From contig JAOVFP010000019.1 in the NCBI GenBank assembly GCA_025738555.1, positions 2,480,001 through 2,544,000 on the forward strand: a stretch of DNA of 64,000 nucleotides, in the 5' to 3' direction. Positions 1-11,097 of this stretch are shown piece by piece (within the stretch, counting starts at the first letter, position 1; each line of letters opens with the position of its first letter). The DNA is from Cyathus striatus. Taxonomy: Eukaryota > Basidiomycota > Agaricomycetes > Agaricales > Nidulariaceae. The position numbers and the translations under genes are program-made. The notes beneath the pieces were generated by a model. The model saw nothing but the letters and a program-made list of their open reading frames with translations, made no database searches and was not told the DNA's origin.

Positions 1-127
1 ACAATGGAAACCTTAATCTTATTCTCCATCAATTCTGCAGGCCCCGGCCTCATAAAGCGAACAGGTGGACGACGAAATCGAATTGAGGTTGTTGAGTGAA
101 CTATCAGACTTGCGGGCATTCCGTTTC

Positions 128-215
128 TGCTATCCGTACGCTTAGAATTGGTAAAAGGGTCGTATCATCACAGCGTCGAAAGTACTTACTTAGAAGTAAA
201 CTATTTATTTGAAGA
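128..215 (-). repeat. Fragment of dispersed TATA-bearing repeat family
   Basis: This stretch matches the segments near 11312-11385 and 33030-33115, including the shared run TTAGAATTGGTAAA and a conserved tail around CATCACAGCGTCGAA. It is a short fragment of the dispersed repeat described at 11098 and 32815. The rest of the first 480 bases shows no gene I can support. Confidence 0.5.
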
Positions 216-480
216 TGTAGAAGCTTGAAGACGCCAACGCATTGAGGTTGAACGCTGTTGAACGAGTATTCGGCATACAGCATACAGCCCATGAATCGAT
301 CAAATGATTTGAATCTTGAGCTTAACACTGCTGAGCGCCGAGTGCTGAGCAAAGAACATGTGGCTCTGTAATACCGTAGTGAAGGGCTTGGTATCTCCCT
401 TCGACGTATGTAATCTGTTTCGTAGCTTCGCGTCTCCGTCCTGACTTCACACTCTAATTACTATTTCACATTTACAACTA

Positions 481-510
481 TATATATATATAGATAGATA
501 GATAGATTCT
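481..510. repeat. TA/GATA microsatellite
   Basis: A (TA)n run passes directly into four GATA units. It sits immediately before the 5' border of the CHAT unit at 511, where homology with the copy ending at 40659 begins. Confidence 0.85.
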
Positions 511-610
511 ATCAATCATTCATATCAGGACAATATCCGTCATACGCGCTCGAATCATGATATCTATCCTTACAGATAGGTCACCGTGATAACGAGGACG
601 ATACGCTTCC

Positions 611-685
611 GAGATCCTTATCCTTGACCCTTTTATACTTGACCCTTTTATACTTGACCCCTTATACTTGAACCTTTTATATAGA
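611..685 (+). promoter_or_regulatory. Tandem TATA-like promoter repeats of CHAT copy A
   Basis: About four imperfect units of a 15-16 bp motif containing CTTGACCCTTTTATA lie about 225-300 bp upstream of the start codon. The series ends in TTTTATATAGAGCACCC. The equivalent promoter of copy C (about 40555-40600, minus strand) has only about two units, so the repeat number differs between paralogues. Each unit carries a TATA-like core. A role in transcription is inferred from position and composition. Confidence 0.5.
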
Positions 686-908
686 GCACCCGCGTCAGTG
701 ATTATCGTATTTGCCACGATCATTCTTTCCCCTATCGCCAACTTGCAACAAGTCGAGGAACCTTAAACGAGGAAGAAGAGCAAAGAACTACTTCTAGGGC
801 TGAACTATACCATACAACGAAACCCCTGGAGAGTAAAGAACACAAATCAGCAGATAAAGTACCACATCAGTTTCACGAGCAATAATAACATACGCATACG
901 CATACGCA

Positions 909-3900
909 ATGAACGAGGACCAGTCAGAGTCTATAATCGAACTAACAAGTCCGTCTTCCTCATTCCTTCTCTTTTCCCCAGCTGACGCATGTACAGATAT
1001 CTCATTTTCCCCATTCCTCGCGGATGTAAAGGTGGTATTGATATGGGAAATAGACGACCATGAACCTACGTTGGTTACACTTGTATATGACGAGGGAAAG
1101 TGGAAGATGAATGATATTCACTTGTACGTTTTCTCCGTGATTCTTTGCGTTTGTTGCTACTAAGAGGATATAGGAATGGAGAATGGAAATCTGTGTCGTT
1201 TTCGGTACTTGTTGACGATGAAGTGTCGAATACAATGGTGTTTACCAGGGACGAGCTAGTTCGAGGTACGTTGTTTCGTGAACACTGCATATTCGCATGC
1301 TCATGGTACCTTAGACTTGAACTTTACATTCCCGGACACGAATCCACCAATCCAAATGTCAGCCACGATATGCCGTATGTCTCCACGCTTCACCACTCTC
1401 GCAACCTAACACCCACTTAGGAAAGGAAGACAATACGTCCTACTCAACTTTGAGTTCCCTCCCAAGCACAGACTTTTTCTCAACGCTCAAAACACAACCA
1501 GAAATCTCACGCGCATTAACATCTCAACTCAGCTCTTTGCGGCATATCCCGGACTCTAACCCCGAAAAAATAGCAAAAAGTATACAACTCGGTCTGCTCT
1601 CGATGCAACTTTTCCATATCACTAACGACCTCTATGATATCAATTTTTCAATTTCGTTCTTTCGCAACGCATTAGAGCTTGTTCGGAGGTATCAAGATTC
1701 TGAAAATGAGATGAAGGTGCAGGTCATTTTTCTTCTTTTCAGTTCGTTGCAGGAGAGGTACAATGTGTTCGCGAAGGAGGGTGATTTTGAGGAGATGGCC
1801 AAGTCCCAGGAGGAAGTGGTTAGCTTGTTGAAGCCCGATCATCCGGTTGTGTTTGCTGTGCTCTTTGCCACGGCGTCTATGCACCTTTTGAGGTTTCAAT
1901 ATTCGGCGGATATGGGCGATATCGAAAAGGCCATTGAGATGTTCACCGAAGCTCGCTCGCATCCTAGGGCATCTGAGTCGATGTTAGCTCCCCTCACGGG
2001 AAACTTGGGCAATTGTTACGGACATAAGTATTCGTTGTCCAAGGCAGCGGAGGATATCGACAAGTCTATCGAGTATAGTCGGCAAACACTTGATCTTATC
2101 CTGCCTCACGATCCCAATAGGCCGATGATGATGAGCAATCTTGCTGGATCCCTTGTTATACGATATCGCGAGAAGGGGGATATAGCCGATTTTGATGAGG
2201 CCCTCGCAATCCGTCTCGAGGCACTTGAAGATGTCCCCGAAATGCACAAGTTCTACCCAGACATACTATGCAGAATGGGGGGCTCCTTCCTGTACAAGTT
2301 CGAGCATATGCAAGCACTGGAAGATATCGACGAGGCGATTTCGTATTTGATTCGAGGGGTGAATCATACGGCTGAAGGCGACGCAATCAAACCGCGCCGG
2401 ATTACGGATTTGGCCAAATTGTACCTCGTCCGAGCGAAGGCGACGAAGAACCCCGATGATGCGGATAGGGCTACTGAGGGATATCGTCATGCGCTTGCGT
2501 TGACGCCTGAGGGACATCTCGAGGCTGATATGCGCTTGGGGCAGTTGGTTAGTGCTTTGGAGGATTGCTTTGTGTTATTGGATGGTATGAAGGAGATTGA
2601 CGAGGCGATTTCGTTGCAGACGTCGCGTGTGGCGGACGTAAAGCGCCAAGTGCGCGGTGCAGAGCTGTTTCATCTTTCTACGCTTCTTTATAGAAGGTTT
2701 AAGAAGACGGGGAGGGTGAATGATATCAGAGAGGCTGTTGAGGCGCAGAAGGAGGCGTTGGAGGTGATGCGGAGTGAGGGTGGGAATTATGCGGATATGG
2801 CGAGGCAGTTGAGGTTTTTGATGTTTAGTCTGGCAGAACATACGAAGGATCTAAAGGATATCGATGCGACGTTGGAGTTTGGTGAGAGGTCGCTAGATCT
2901 TGCGCCTGATACTGAGATTACGACTGGCTCGGGTCGGGCGGGGTTGAGCACTGTGTGGCTTTTTCGGTTCCAGTGCACAGGCGAGTTGGCGGATATCGAT
3001 AGGGCGATTGAGAATCATAGGGAGGTTCTTCGTCTTTCAGAGGGCGCAGACCATCGGAAACATTTTGCAGGGTTGTTGTTGAGCAGGTTTCGGCTGACGA
3101 GGTCGGTGGAGGATATGGAGGAGGCAATTGCGGTTTTGCAGGAATCATTCAAAATGAATTCGAACGATATCTCGGGGAATTTGCATCAGATTGCACAGAA
3201 GTATACGCCTACTTACTATCGAACAGGAAGTACGGATGCCTTCGACAATATGCTGACGCTGTTAGAGGAGGCTTTGAGTCGGAGTCCTCCTGATCATGAG
3301 TTACTCCCAGCTACACTGCACTCTATCGGGAATGCGCTCTTCAGTCGCTTTGAGAGCGCTGAGAATGTGGAGGATATTAACAACGCTATTTCTGCTTTAG
3401 GCGATGCTTTGGAGAGGACGCCGCCCGGTCATCCGGATGCTCCTGCACTACTGAACGATCTTGGAAGAGCGTACTGTGTGCGATACGAGCATACTAGAAA
3501 TCCTGATGATTTGGACAAGGGAGTAGCAATACTCCACGACGCCATTTATAGGGCACCGAAAGATTCGACAGGGATGTCCATATGTCTCAGCAACCTGGGG
3601 AACGCATTGTTTGATGTGTTTTTGTTGAATGGGGACGCGGAGGCACTTGAAGCGGCCATACGTCTTCTTCGAGATGCTGAGGATATAAGTAAAACGGACT
3701 CATCTCATCATATACACTTGAGCCACTTGGGAAATTGTCTCCTTCGACGGTTTGAGCTCACAGGTAATTTCGCAGATATCGATGAAGCAGTGTCAGTCCA
3801 GCAGGCCGCAGTGCAAGCTACGCCCGATAGTCATATCCTATTACGCATTAATTTGCTGAACCTTGGAAACGCGTATCATTCGCGGTCTATGGCTAGGGGG

Positions 3901-6204
3901 AGTGTGGATGATATTACTGAAGCTGTTGCGACCTTCCGAAAGGCCATCATAATGGTAAAGGACGAGAGCGGGAAGATAAAGCCCGCTATTCTTGATAATC
4001 TCTCCGGAGCTTTGGCACACTTGTACCATATAGTAAAGGACCCTGCAATGCTGCAAGAGGCGATGGATGTTTTATTGGAAAGTATGGCTCTGACTGGACA
4101 GGATCATCCTTACAAACCCATACAGCTGAATAACCTCGCCGCCCTCCATCGAAGCAGTTACCTACTCACTGGTGACCTTGACGATATCGAGGCAACAATT
4201 GCTATATTAAATGAAGTGCTTAAACACCCAGCAAGGACCGTTATGGTCGAAATGTACGCATATCAAAATCTCACTTGGGCAACCTTCATTTGGTTCCAGC
4301 GCACAGATAATCTTGCTGATCTGGATACCTGCATATCGTATCACGAACGGGCACACGAACTGATGCCAGATACGCACTTTTTGTATACACAATCTTTGAC
4401 TACTTTAGCTATGACGTTGAAGGCTCGATATCATAGACTGGACAGCGAGGCTGACCTCAGTAAGGCCATCGAGCTTTATCGGCGTGCCGCATTGAATCCG
4501 ACTGGGATTGCTTCGCAAAGACTTTCTGCTGCGATGAGTTGGGCAAGGGCTTTGAATATATTGAATGGACATGAGGCGTTGGATGGGTATAGTCTAGCCA
4601 TTGAGCTTTTGCCTACTGTGGCATGGCTGGGAGAGACCGTGTCTGAGCGGCATCACAAACTTAGTACGTGGTCGTCATTAGTTAACGAGGCTACTGCTAC
4701 TGCTATTTCATGGAACCGGCTCGATTTGGCGATACAGTGGTTGGAGGAGGGACGGAACATAGTCTGGAATCAATTAAACACTTTCAGGACCCCTGTGGAT
4801 GATTTACACGATGTACGCCCAGATCTGGCGGACGAGCTGAGAAGGATTTCGAAAGCGTTGGATCAGCTTGGCTCACGTAGTACAAAGCAAACTGATCGCA
4901 TGACTTTGGATCAAAAGACAAATGTACAGGCTGAAGCACGTATGCAGCGAGATCTGGCTGAAAAATGGGAGGATACTTTGCGCATTGTCCGTACACTGGA
5001 AGGGTTTGGAGGCTTTTTGCGTCCTGCGAATGCTTCAAAACTATTGGAAATGAAGCGTCCGGGTGGAACGGTGGTTGTTATCAACGTTGATAAAGCGCGT
5101 TGCGATGCTCTAGCACTTCGACAGGATTCGCAGGAGATTGTTCATATAACTTTGGATAATTTGACGTACGATCGAGCTGAGGCTCTCAGGCGATTACTGA
5201 TTTCGTCGCTAGCTGAATATGGGATTCGGTCTCGTGGATCGCGGGGTGGGCGGCCATCGAGTTCAAAAAAGAATCTTCCATTCGAAGACATCTTGATTCA
5301 GCTCTGGGTGCTTGTTGTGAGACCTATAGTGACTGCACTGGAACTTGAAGTAAGTTAACAGTAATAATGTAGCGCGGTTACCACTCACCATTTACAGCCG
5401 TCCCATACTCCTCCCCGTATCTGGTGGTGCGCAACAGGTCCGCTTGCATTTCTCCCGATTCATGCAGCGGGAAGATATACAGGCAACGAAGCTTACTTTG
5501 GGAGCAAAACTTCCGACTACGTAATTTCTTCCTATACGCCAACGCTAAAAACCATTTTCTCTTGTGCACAACGAGATGCTCCCCGAAAGCTAGAAAAGCT
5601 CCTCATCGTAACGCAGCCTCAAACTCCCGGTATGTTAGCCCTCCCACAAACTGTCAAAGAAGGGAAGGATATACAGAATAAGTTACAATCCTCTGGGCTT
5701 GCCGTTGAACATCTGGAGGGAATGAAAGCTACTGTAGAGAAAGTCGTAGAAAGCATGGAAGGGAGTAATTGGATTCACCTGGCATGCCACGCCATCCAAA
5801 ATCCCAAGAACCCCACTAAAAGCGCTTTCTACTTCCATGATGGGAACCTTGAGCTGTCAACGCTCATCAGCAAGCAGCTACCAAAGGCTGACTTTGCATT
5901 TCTCTCGGCGTGCGAGACGGGAACTGGTGACGAAAGCCTTCCTGAGGAAGCGGTGCATCTTGCGGCTGGGGTGCTTCAGGCGGGATACAGAAGTGTAATA
6001 GCGACTATGTGGGCTATTGATGACAATTATGCGTCTATGGTTTCGGAGAGTATGTACAGCCATCTTCTGGAGAGGTCGAATCCACCGAGCAGTGATGACG
6101 CTTCGTATGCGCTGCAGGAGGCTGTCAGAGAGGTTCGCGAACAGATGGGGAATTCTGATGTGGCTTTTTTGACTTGGGTTCCGTTTATTCATTTCGGCAT
6201 TTGA
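909..6204 (+). CDS. TPR-CHAT domain protein, copy A (intact)
   Basis: Proposed exons are 909-1123, 1174-1265, 1421-5349 and 5398-6204, giving 1680 residues with no internal stop. The first two short exons encode an N-terminal region of about 100 residues that I do not recognise. The long exon encodes many degenerate TPR-like helical repeats with a period near 50 residues and recurring DI-D-AI and G-L-RF/RY patterns. The last exon carries a CHAT domain (caspase/separase-like cysteine protease fold). The likely dyad is His1543 in HLACHA and Cys1584 in LSACETG, both present. Family knowledge suggests that TPR-CHAT proteins are proteases or sensors in cell-death pathways. The substrate is unknown. 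An alternative acceptor 9 nt upstream of 1174 keeps the frame here, but the same choice would give a stop in copy C, so 1174 is preferred. This is the only fully visible intact copy of four. Confidence 0.88.
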
Positions 6205-6493
6205 TTCGATGTTGATAGTCTGTTAGGATAGTTTTAAGTAGAGTATTAAAATTTGAATGGTATTTTCTTTCCAACTTCAACCGTGAATTTTTTGAAAAAA
6301 ATCAATCACCCCAAACCACAAAAAAGACAACACATATCGCCCCACGGACTTTGGAGGATGCGAGGAGGGAGGACATGTATGGGAGGCAGGGTTTCGAGAC
6401 GTGGATGACGACAGTCAGTCAGTCTGCCAAACGATTAGATTGTCCCGGTTAGAGCCGGTCTCTGTTTGCCAAATTGGCCTGATACAAACAATA
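6205..6493 (+). other. Shared 3' flank of CHAT unit and start of CRN-block homology
   Basis: The first ~230 bases after the stop are conserved downstream of copies B, C and D. From about 6437 the sequence instead matches the DNA upstream of the intact CRN gene (about 27860-27915), with the shared motif GGTTAGAGCCGGT. No gene is seen. Confidence 0.6.
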
Positions 6494-7637
6494 CAGTCAC
6501 TGATGGTGATCTCGGTCACCTAAGATCAAATTGAGAAATAAGACATAAGATATTCCAAATACTGCCATTAATTTATGTTAACATTATTTTACACTTTCCA
6601 AAGAATAAATTGAGACTTTTTTTGTAATTTTTGGATGCTCCAGTGTGTTTCTATGAATTTCTTTTTAAAGTACATGCGATCTTGGCTAGGAAGCCGGTCA
6701 TAGCGCGGGAACTTATTATTGCGCAGCGTTTAGTACCTGACAGCTTAATATCTTATCTTATCAAGTGCCACTAGGCAGCCTGTTGACTCATGCTTGCCCG
6801 TGCTCTCTGCACTTTACCTCTGCTTACTCCGTTGCTCACTGCAAAATGCTTCCACAAAAACTTCTAAAATATAATTGAAATACCATTCATTAAATTTCCG
6901 ACAGTTATTTGCGAGTTGAAAGCCTTTTCCCAAAATTCTTCCATTAGACATTTCCATGTCATGAAAATGGAATTTTTCTGATCTCAGCACTCTAGCACCT
7001 CAAATAAAACTGTAAAAAGTGCGATAAATACACTAATATGTTTTACATAATGCCAATAACATTAAAGACAAATTTCAAGGTCAGTGTTCAACTACACAAT
7101 CCACAGTAGTGCTTTCAACTTGTGGTAGAGGGGATATGGAATATACCTAACATACAAACTTAAACCTTTATTATAAAATTTAAACAGAGCAATTATGCTG
7201 TTAAATTGTCGTAAAAGTGTGCTTTTGAACTCAAAAATTGAATATGATAAGTCGCCATACTAAAAGATATTCATAAAAAGTGACTGTACGTCAGATATCA
7301 AGCAGCTGATGGGAAATACATAGCCAAATAGATGATGTGATGGCATGGCGAGACATACAGTTGTTATATCATAGCCAAATCTGCATCATTCGACATATAA
7401 ATTGAGATATATAAAGGCAATACTTATATAATTATTATTGTGGTTTCTTTTTTGCAGGGGACTGACTTGTTCTGTTGAAAATTCCTGCCGACCGACTGCT
7501 AGGTGTGACCGAGTTCCTGATTACGTACTGTACTGTCCACTCCAGTCTCCCTCTGCCAACCCCTGCGCTACGTTCCACTGAAACTTAAAGTTAAAGGTCA
7601 AGGCACCCACCGGGGCCACCAGTGACAATTGTTACTG
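6494..7637. mobile_element. Tc1/mariner-like non-autonomous TIR element
   Basis: The sequence interrupts homology with the region upstream of the intact CRN gene (27900-27945). It begins CAGTCAC and ends GTTACTG, with TA dinucleotides on both sides (6492-6493 and 7638-7639). That matches the TA target duplication and CAGT ends typical of Tc1/mariner-type transposons. The inverted ends are imperfect beyond the first ten or so bases. The interior is AT-rich and I see no transposase reading frame, so it would be a non-autonomous copy about 1.14 kb long. Confidence 0.55.
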
Positions 7638-7728
7638 TATTTGGTGTTGCTTGTACATTAAGCAATAACATGTGACATGATTGCGACAGGGCGTTGTTGT
7701 GGTCGTTCAACGTTGCTTCTGAACCGTC

Positions 7729-9246
7729 ATGTCTTCCTCAGACACTACCCCCAAACTCAACTGTTTTATTTTAGGGGACAACCCCATGACTGACATTTTT
7801 GTGGTCAAGCTTCCGTCCAATGTGGCAGTATTCGATCTTCAGATGGCCATCAAAGAATCCCGACGTATTGATGCTGTCACAGGCCTTTGGCTCTGAAAGA
7901 GGTCTCTCGCTATCTATTCGAACTTCGATAGCAGTATTACCAACCTCAGGCCTAACAAAAATGACACATTAAATTTCATTAATTCCATGTACGAATTGTC
8001 AGATATTTTTTCAACACCCCCCCCCCCTAAGAGACACATCCACATTATTGTTGAAACTGCCAGTGAGTGCTACGTATCATTCTTCCCAGATTTCTTCTAA
8101 CAGGCGTTAGCCATTAAACAGGAACTTAGACCTAGCGACCTAGAGCTCACATATTACATTGCCGGTGGGGACCCCGAAAAGTTATTCGAGATCAAAATTT
8201 CGTCTGCAGAGTTAGTTTCTGGACTCCAGATGGCGGTCAAAAGGATCAGAGATCCCATTTTCCGTGACTTTGATCCTCTCGATATTCACCTCTGGAGTTC
8301 AATGATATCTATTGGCAAAAACTATAAGGATTTTTTTGGAAACCTTGTACTTGCCGACAAAGGCAACCTGCAAAGTAACACACCGCTATATACGATTTTT
8401 CCAGATTCCCTGCCCAGTAACATAGTTCATGTAGTTATTCAGCGACGTAAGTGAGTGTAATACATCTGTCTTCAAATTTTCATAAAATGACTATAATTGT
8501 ATCCATCTTTGTGCACATTGCTTCTTACAGCGGTACAACAAGGACCTCGCGACCTTGAGCTTACTTGTTACATTGCTGGTGACGACCCTGGAAGGCTATT
8601 CAAGATCAAGCTTTCGCCTACAACGATTGTTTCGCAACTCCAGAAGGCGGTCAAAACGGCGAGAGATCCCATTTTCCGCGACTTTGATTATCTCGATATT
8701 CACCTTTGGAGTAAAACGATATCTATCGGCTCAAACTTTATGGAGGATTTCGGAAACCTTGAACTCGCCGACAAAGATTGCCTGTAAAGTAAGATACAGT
8801 TATCTTTGATTTTCCCGGATCCCCTGCCCAATAACGTTGTTCATGTGGTCATTCAGCGACATGAGTGCAAGTAGTCCATCTATCTTCAACTTTTCATAAA
8901 ATGACTGTCATTCTTACTTCCTCGCATCAGGTCCGGAAGACTTGAATTCTCTATCTCCTTTACGGAATAAGCGGCAAAAAAACTTCGAAGCCAGAAAATC
9001 ACCCAAAACCGCCGTCTGCACTTGCCGAACCGAAGGAATTTCGACACATTCAAGAAGATGCCGAAGGATTCTTTGCCTGTGCTCGTCCTCCGAACAGGGA
9101 GTCTAAGGTTCCATTGACTCTACTCGACAGTGTATTTGCGAAGTTTTCTGACAGTTCTCGTACAATTACCCCAACTCGGGAAGCATGCGAGGTTTCTTAT
9201 GAACTGAAACGCCGCATGAATTTGTTTTATGACCATGAAAATCAGC
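7729..9246 (+). pseudogene. Decayed Crinkler (CRN) gene, truncated
   Basis: It is collinear with the first four exons of the intact CRN gene at 27995, including all three header domains and their introns. Several lesions mark it as dead: a TGA at 7894-7896 where the intact copy has a Trp codon, a small insertion near 7970, an expanded run of C near 8016-8027, and a TAA at 8784-8786 in place of a Gln codon. Homology stops near 9246, before the nuclease and kinase parts, where the sequence switches to the Lon-containing block. All three headers are present here, so the triple-header layout predates this duplication. Confidence 0.85.
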
Positions 9247-9540
9247 AACCAGCCTTCACAAAGCCCTGTTCCCGTACAGCCTATACTGCAACATCGTCGC
9301 GACAGGCTAAAGATCCAAAAGCTGATAGTATGAGACAAGAATAGACCAAGAATGAAACGCACGTTGATAATGAATGGATCTTAGGCTGTCACGAAATGTA
9401 AAGGTTGACGTTGAATCCTGCTACCGGTACTTTTGTGGGCGAGAGAGGGTTATTGTCTCTCGCTGTGCATGGTTCCCTCTTTCCTCTTCACATTCCACGC
9501 TACATGAGCTTATATTAATCAGTGTTGAGTACGTCTCGGT

Positions 9541-10030
9541 AGTGCCGACGTCGTTCTTGACGAAGTGGCTGTCGATATTCTGATCAAGAACTACTTCCGT
9601 GAGAATGGTGTTCGTAGCTCGAAGAAACCTATCGACAAGGTGCGTTTTCTGCTTCTACGTGCTTATGAGTCCTGGCTGACGACATTGTTAGATCTTTCGA
9701 GAAGTTGCATGGAAGCTCGTTCAAGATCTGGGTGAAGGGATGTTCCCTGAACCAAAGGAAGACGAAGTTAGGCTGCAGCTGCCGCTACCGATGGCGAAGG
9801 CGAAGCTCCCTCTACTGCCATCGCCGCCGAGGACTCAACATCCACACCCACGCCCGAGGAAGAGAAGCACCAAACCGTCCCCAGCGCCTAGCCCAAAGCC
9901 AATGAACCTCAAACGGGAACTCTGTGGGCGTAGGAGCGTAAGCCCATGGAGATCCCCGCTGACGTCCACGCTCGCATTACCCTCGACGATCTGAAGGGCT
10001 ACGTTGGCCCTACCGCTATACTTTAGAGCA
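9541..10030 (+). pseudogene. Lon protease (PIM1-like) fragment, decayed
   Basis: Translation shows a run ending in YFRENGVRSSKKPIDK, which resembles the AAA-module region of mitochondrial Lon just before its proteolytic domain. A spliceable intron follows, beginning GTGCGT and ending TTAG near 9692. After it come VQDLGEG and FPEPKEDEV, then a charged linker in shifted frames, and finally MEIPADVHARIT and LDDLKGYVGP. Several frameshifts and stops break the frame. The retained intron argues for a DNA-level duplication rather than a retrocopy. The ATPase core and catalytic Ser-Lys part are absent. A second, shorter copy lies at 31840-32250. Confidence 0.65.
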
Positions 10031-10100
10031 ATTGAAGGTACGTGTCTGATGTCGATGAGGAGTTAGAGGGAGTTGGCGAAGTTGTAGGGTTTTAAGCCGG

Positions 10101-10460
10101 CTACGAGTGAAGCGAACGAGTCGACGAGCAATTGCTTCGATCCTGCATCAACACTTCGGTTACATATGTAATGTTTCCCGAAATGAGCATCCCCGAGAAG
10201 GTGCCAGGCCCGAAACCGGCGACTATCAATTCCAGATTTTCCTTACTTAATCCAGCCGCGTGTAGAGATCTAAGTTTGGGTAGATTTATAATAACATTTA
10301 AAACCCCGGTGTCGATGTGTGTCTTGTTAAAAGAGAGCGATTGCATGATCATTCCAGGTGAGTGGTTCGTAATCTCACGCCAGGTTGTGGAGGAGGATAT
10401 TGGCTTGGCTATCCTCAACACAAAGAAATGATGCGAGTCGATCGACGTCCGTCCATTCAC
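10101..10460 (-). other. Open frame in duplicated block, unrecognised
   Basis: A 119-codon minus-strand frame contains short leucine-rich stretches such as NLPKLRSLHAAGL that recall F-box/LRR-type fungal proteins. The upstream part of the frame lies inside the inserted element at 10387. The matching region of the sister block (about 32290-32600) carries small indels. I treat it as a possible remnant, not a gene. Confidence 0.2.
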
Positions 10461-10647
10461 CAGTTCTAGTGAGGCTCGATGAGAATTGAAACGGGGGGTA
10501 ACGAAAATCTGAGTTCAAAGAGTGTACGTACGACAGTTTAAGTAGCTAATGAATGCAGTATGTATGAGTAAGTGACAGAAAGAATGTAACGTGGTACGGT
10601 AATGAAAAACACGACTTTCTCAGCTCAGGCAGATTGCCTGCGCTACA
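10387..10647 (+). mobile_element. Short double-hairpin element, copy 1
   Basis: This insertion of 261 bp is absent from the sister block at about 32600 and is flanked by the direct repeat AGGTT (10382-10386 and 10648-10652). At one end GAGGATA pairs with TATCCTC; at the other CAGGCA pairs with TGCCTG, followed by CGCTACA. Related copies lie at 24858-25124 (opposite orientation) and about 43676-43904. No coding capacity is visible. Confidence 0.75.
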
Positions 10648-10843
10648 AGGTTCAAGACAACGTGCGTCGTCTGGACGCAAGAAATTCAGATGATATACTG
10701 GGTATTATTGGAAAGCGAGAGGCGACTAGGGACCTAAGGGATGGTTGGAAGATGTTGGATGGCTTGTCCTCACTTGAAACGAGAAGAGTTGGAATTTATC
10801 GGTTGGAGTAAAATTCGAGAAGGGATCGTTGAGCCTGGTTACG

Positions 10844-11064
10844 CTCAGTAAAAACGAAAAGTCATGCTATGACATGCTTAGCGCATGCCTAGGACATGCA
10901 TGTCGATTGAATGAGCGGAGGCACTTTTTTGAGTCATGTAGAACTCATGTAATAATCATTCCAACTGCACGCCGATGTCATGTCGCTTTTATTTTATTCA
11001 TTCCTTTTCATCCAATGGGATGTCGTTACAACCGATAGATATTGGCTCTACGTAAGTCGTAACC
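10844..11064. mobile_element. Insertion of ~220 bp creating an inverted flank copy
   Basis: The sister block reads GGTTACGACTTACG without interruption near 32790. Here GGTTACG (10838-10844) is followed by about 220 bp of extra sequence and then GGTTACG again at 11065. The last 20 bases of the insert are the exact reverse complement of the right flank. The element type is not recognised. Confidence 0.5.
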
Positions 11065-11084
11065 GGTTACGACTTACGTAGAGC
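11045..11084. repeat. Perfect 40-bp palindrome
   Basis: Both arms of 20 bases match exactly, with the centre between 11064 and 11065 (AACC/GGTT). Only the right arm exists in the sister block, so the left arm came with the insertion. It can form a hairpin or cruciform. Confidence 0.9.
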
Positions 11085-11097
11085 GCTTACAGACTCA

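Larger units (their letters stand above)
511..6436 (+). repeat. CHAT duplication unit A (complete)
   Basis: This is the span over which copy A is collinear with the other CHAT copies, including about 400 bp of upstream and 230 bp of downstream non-coding DNA. Homology with copy C starts at ATCAATCATT (511) and stops at CCAAACGATT (6436). The other three copies end at the equivalent CCAAATGATT or CAAATGATT and then diverge. The two ends carry the inverted heptamer AATCATT/AATGATT, here with one mismatch at the 3' end. That suggests a discrete duplicating segment, not random segmental duplication. Confidence 0.6.

Noticed and set aside
1165..1173. Alternative 3' splice site adding three codons in CHAT copy A
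   Set aside because: The same choice in copy C would place a TAG in frame, so the downstream acceptor at 1173 is preferred for both.
10387..10647. Helitron ends for the double-hairpin element
   Set aside because: The terminal CTAC does not fit CTRR, and two copies have 5-6 bp target duplications, which Helitrons do not make.
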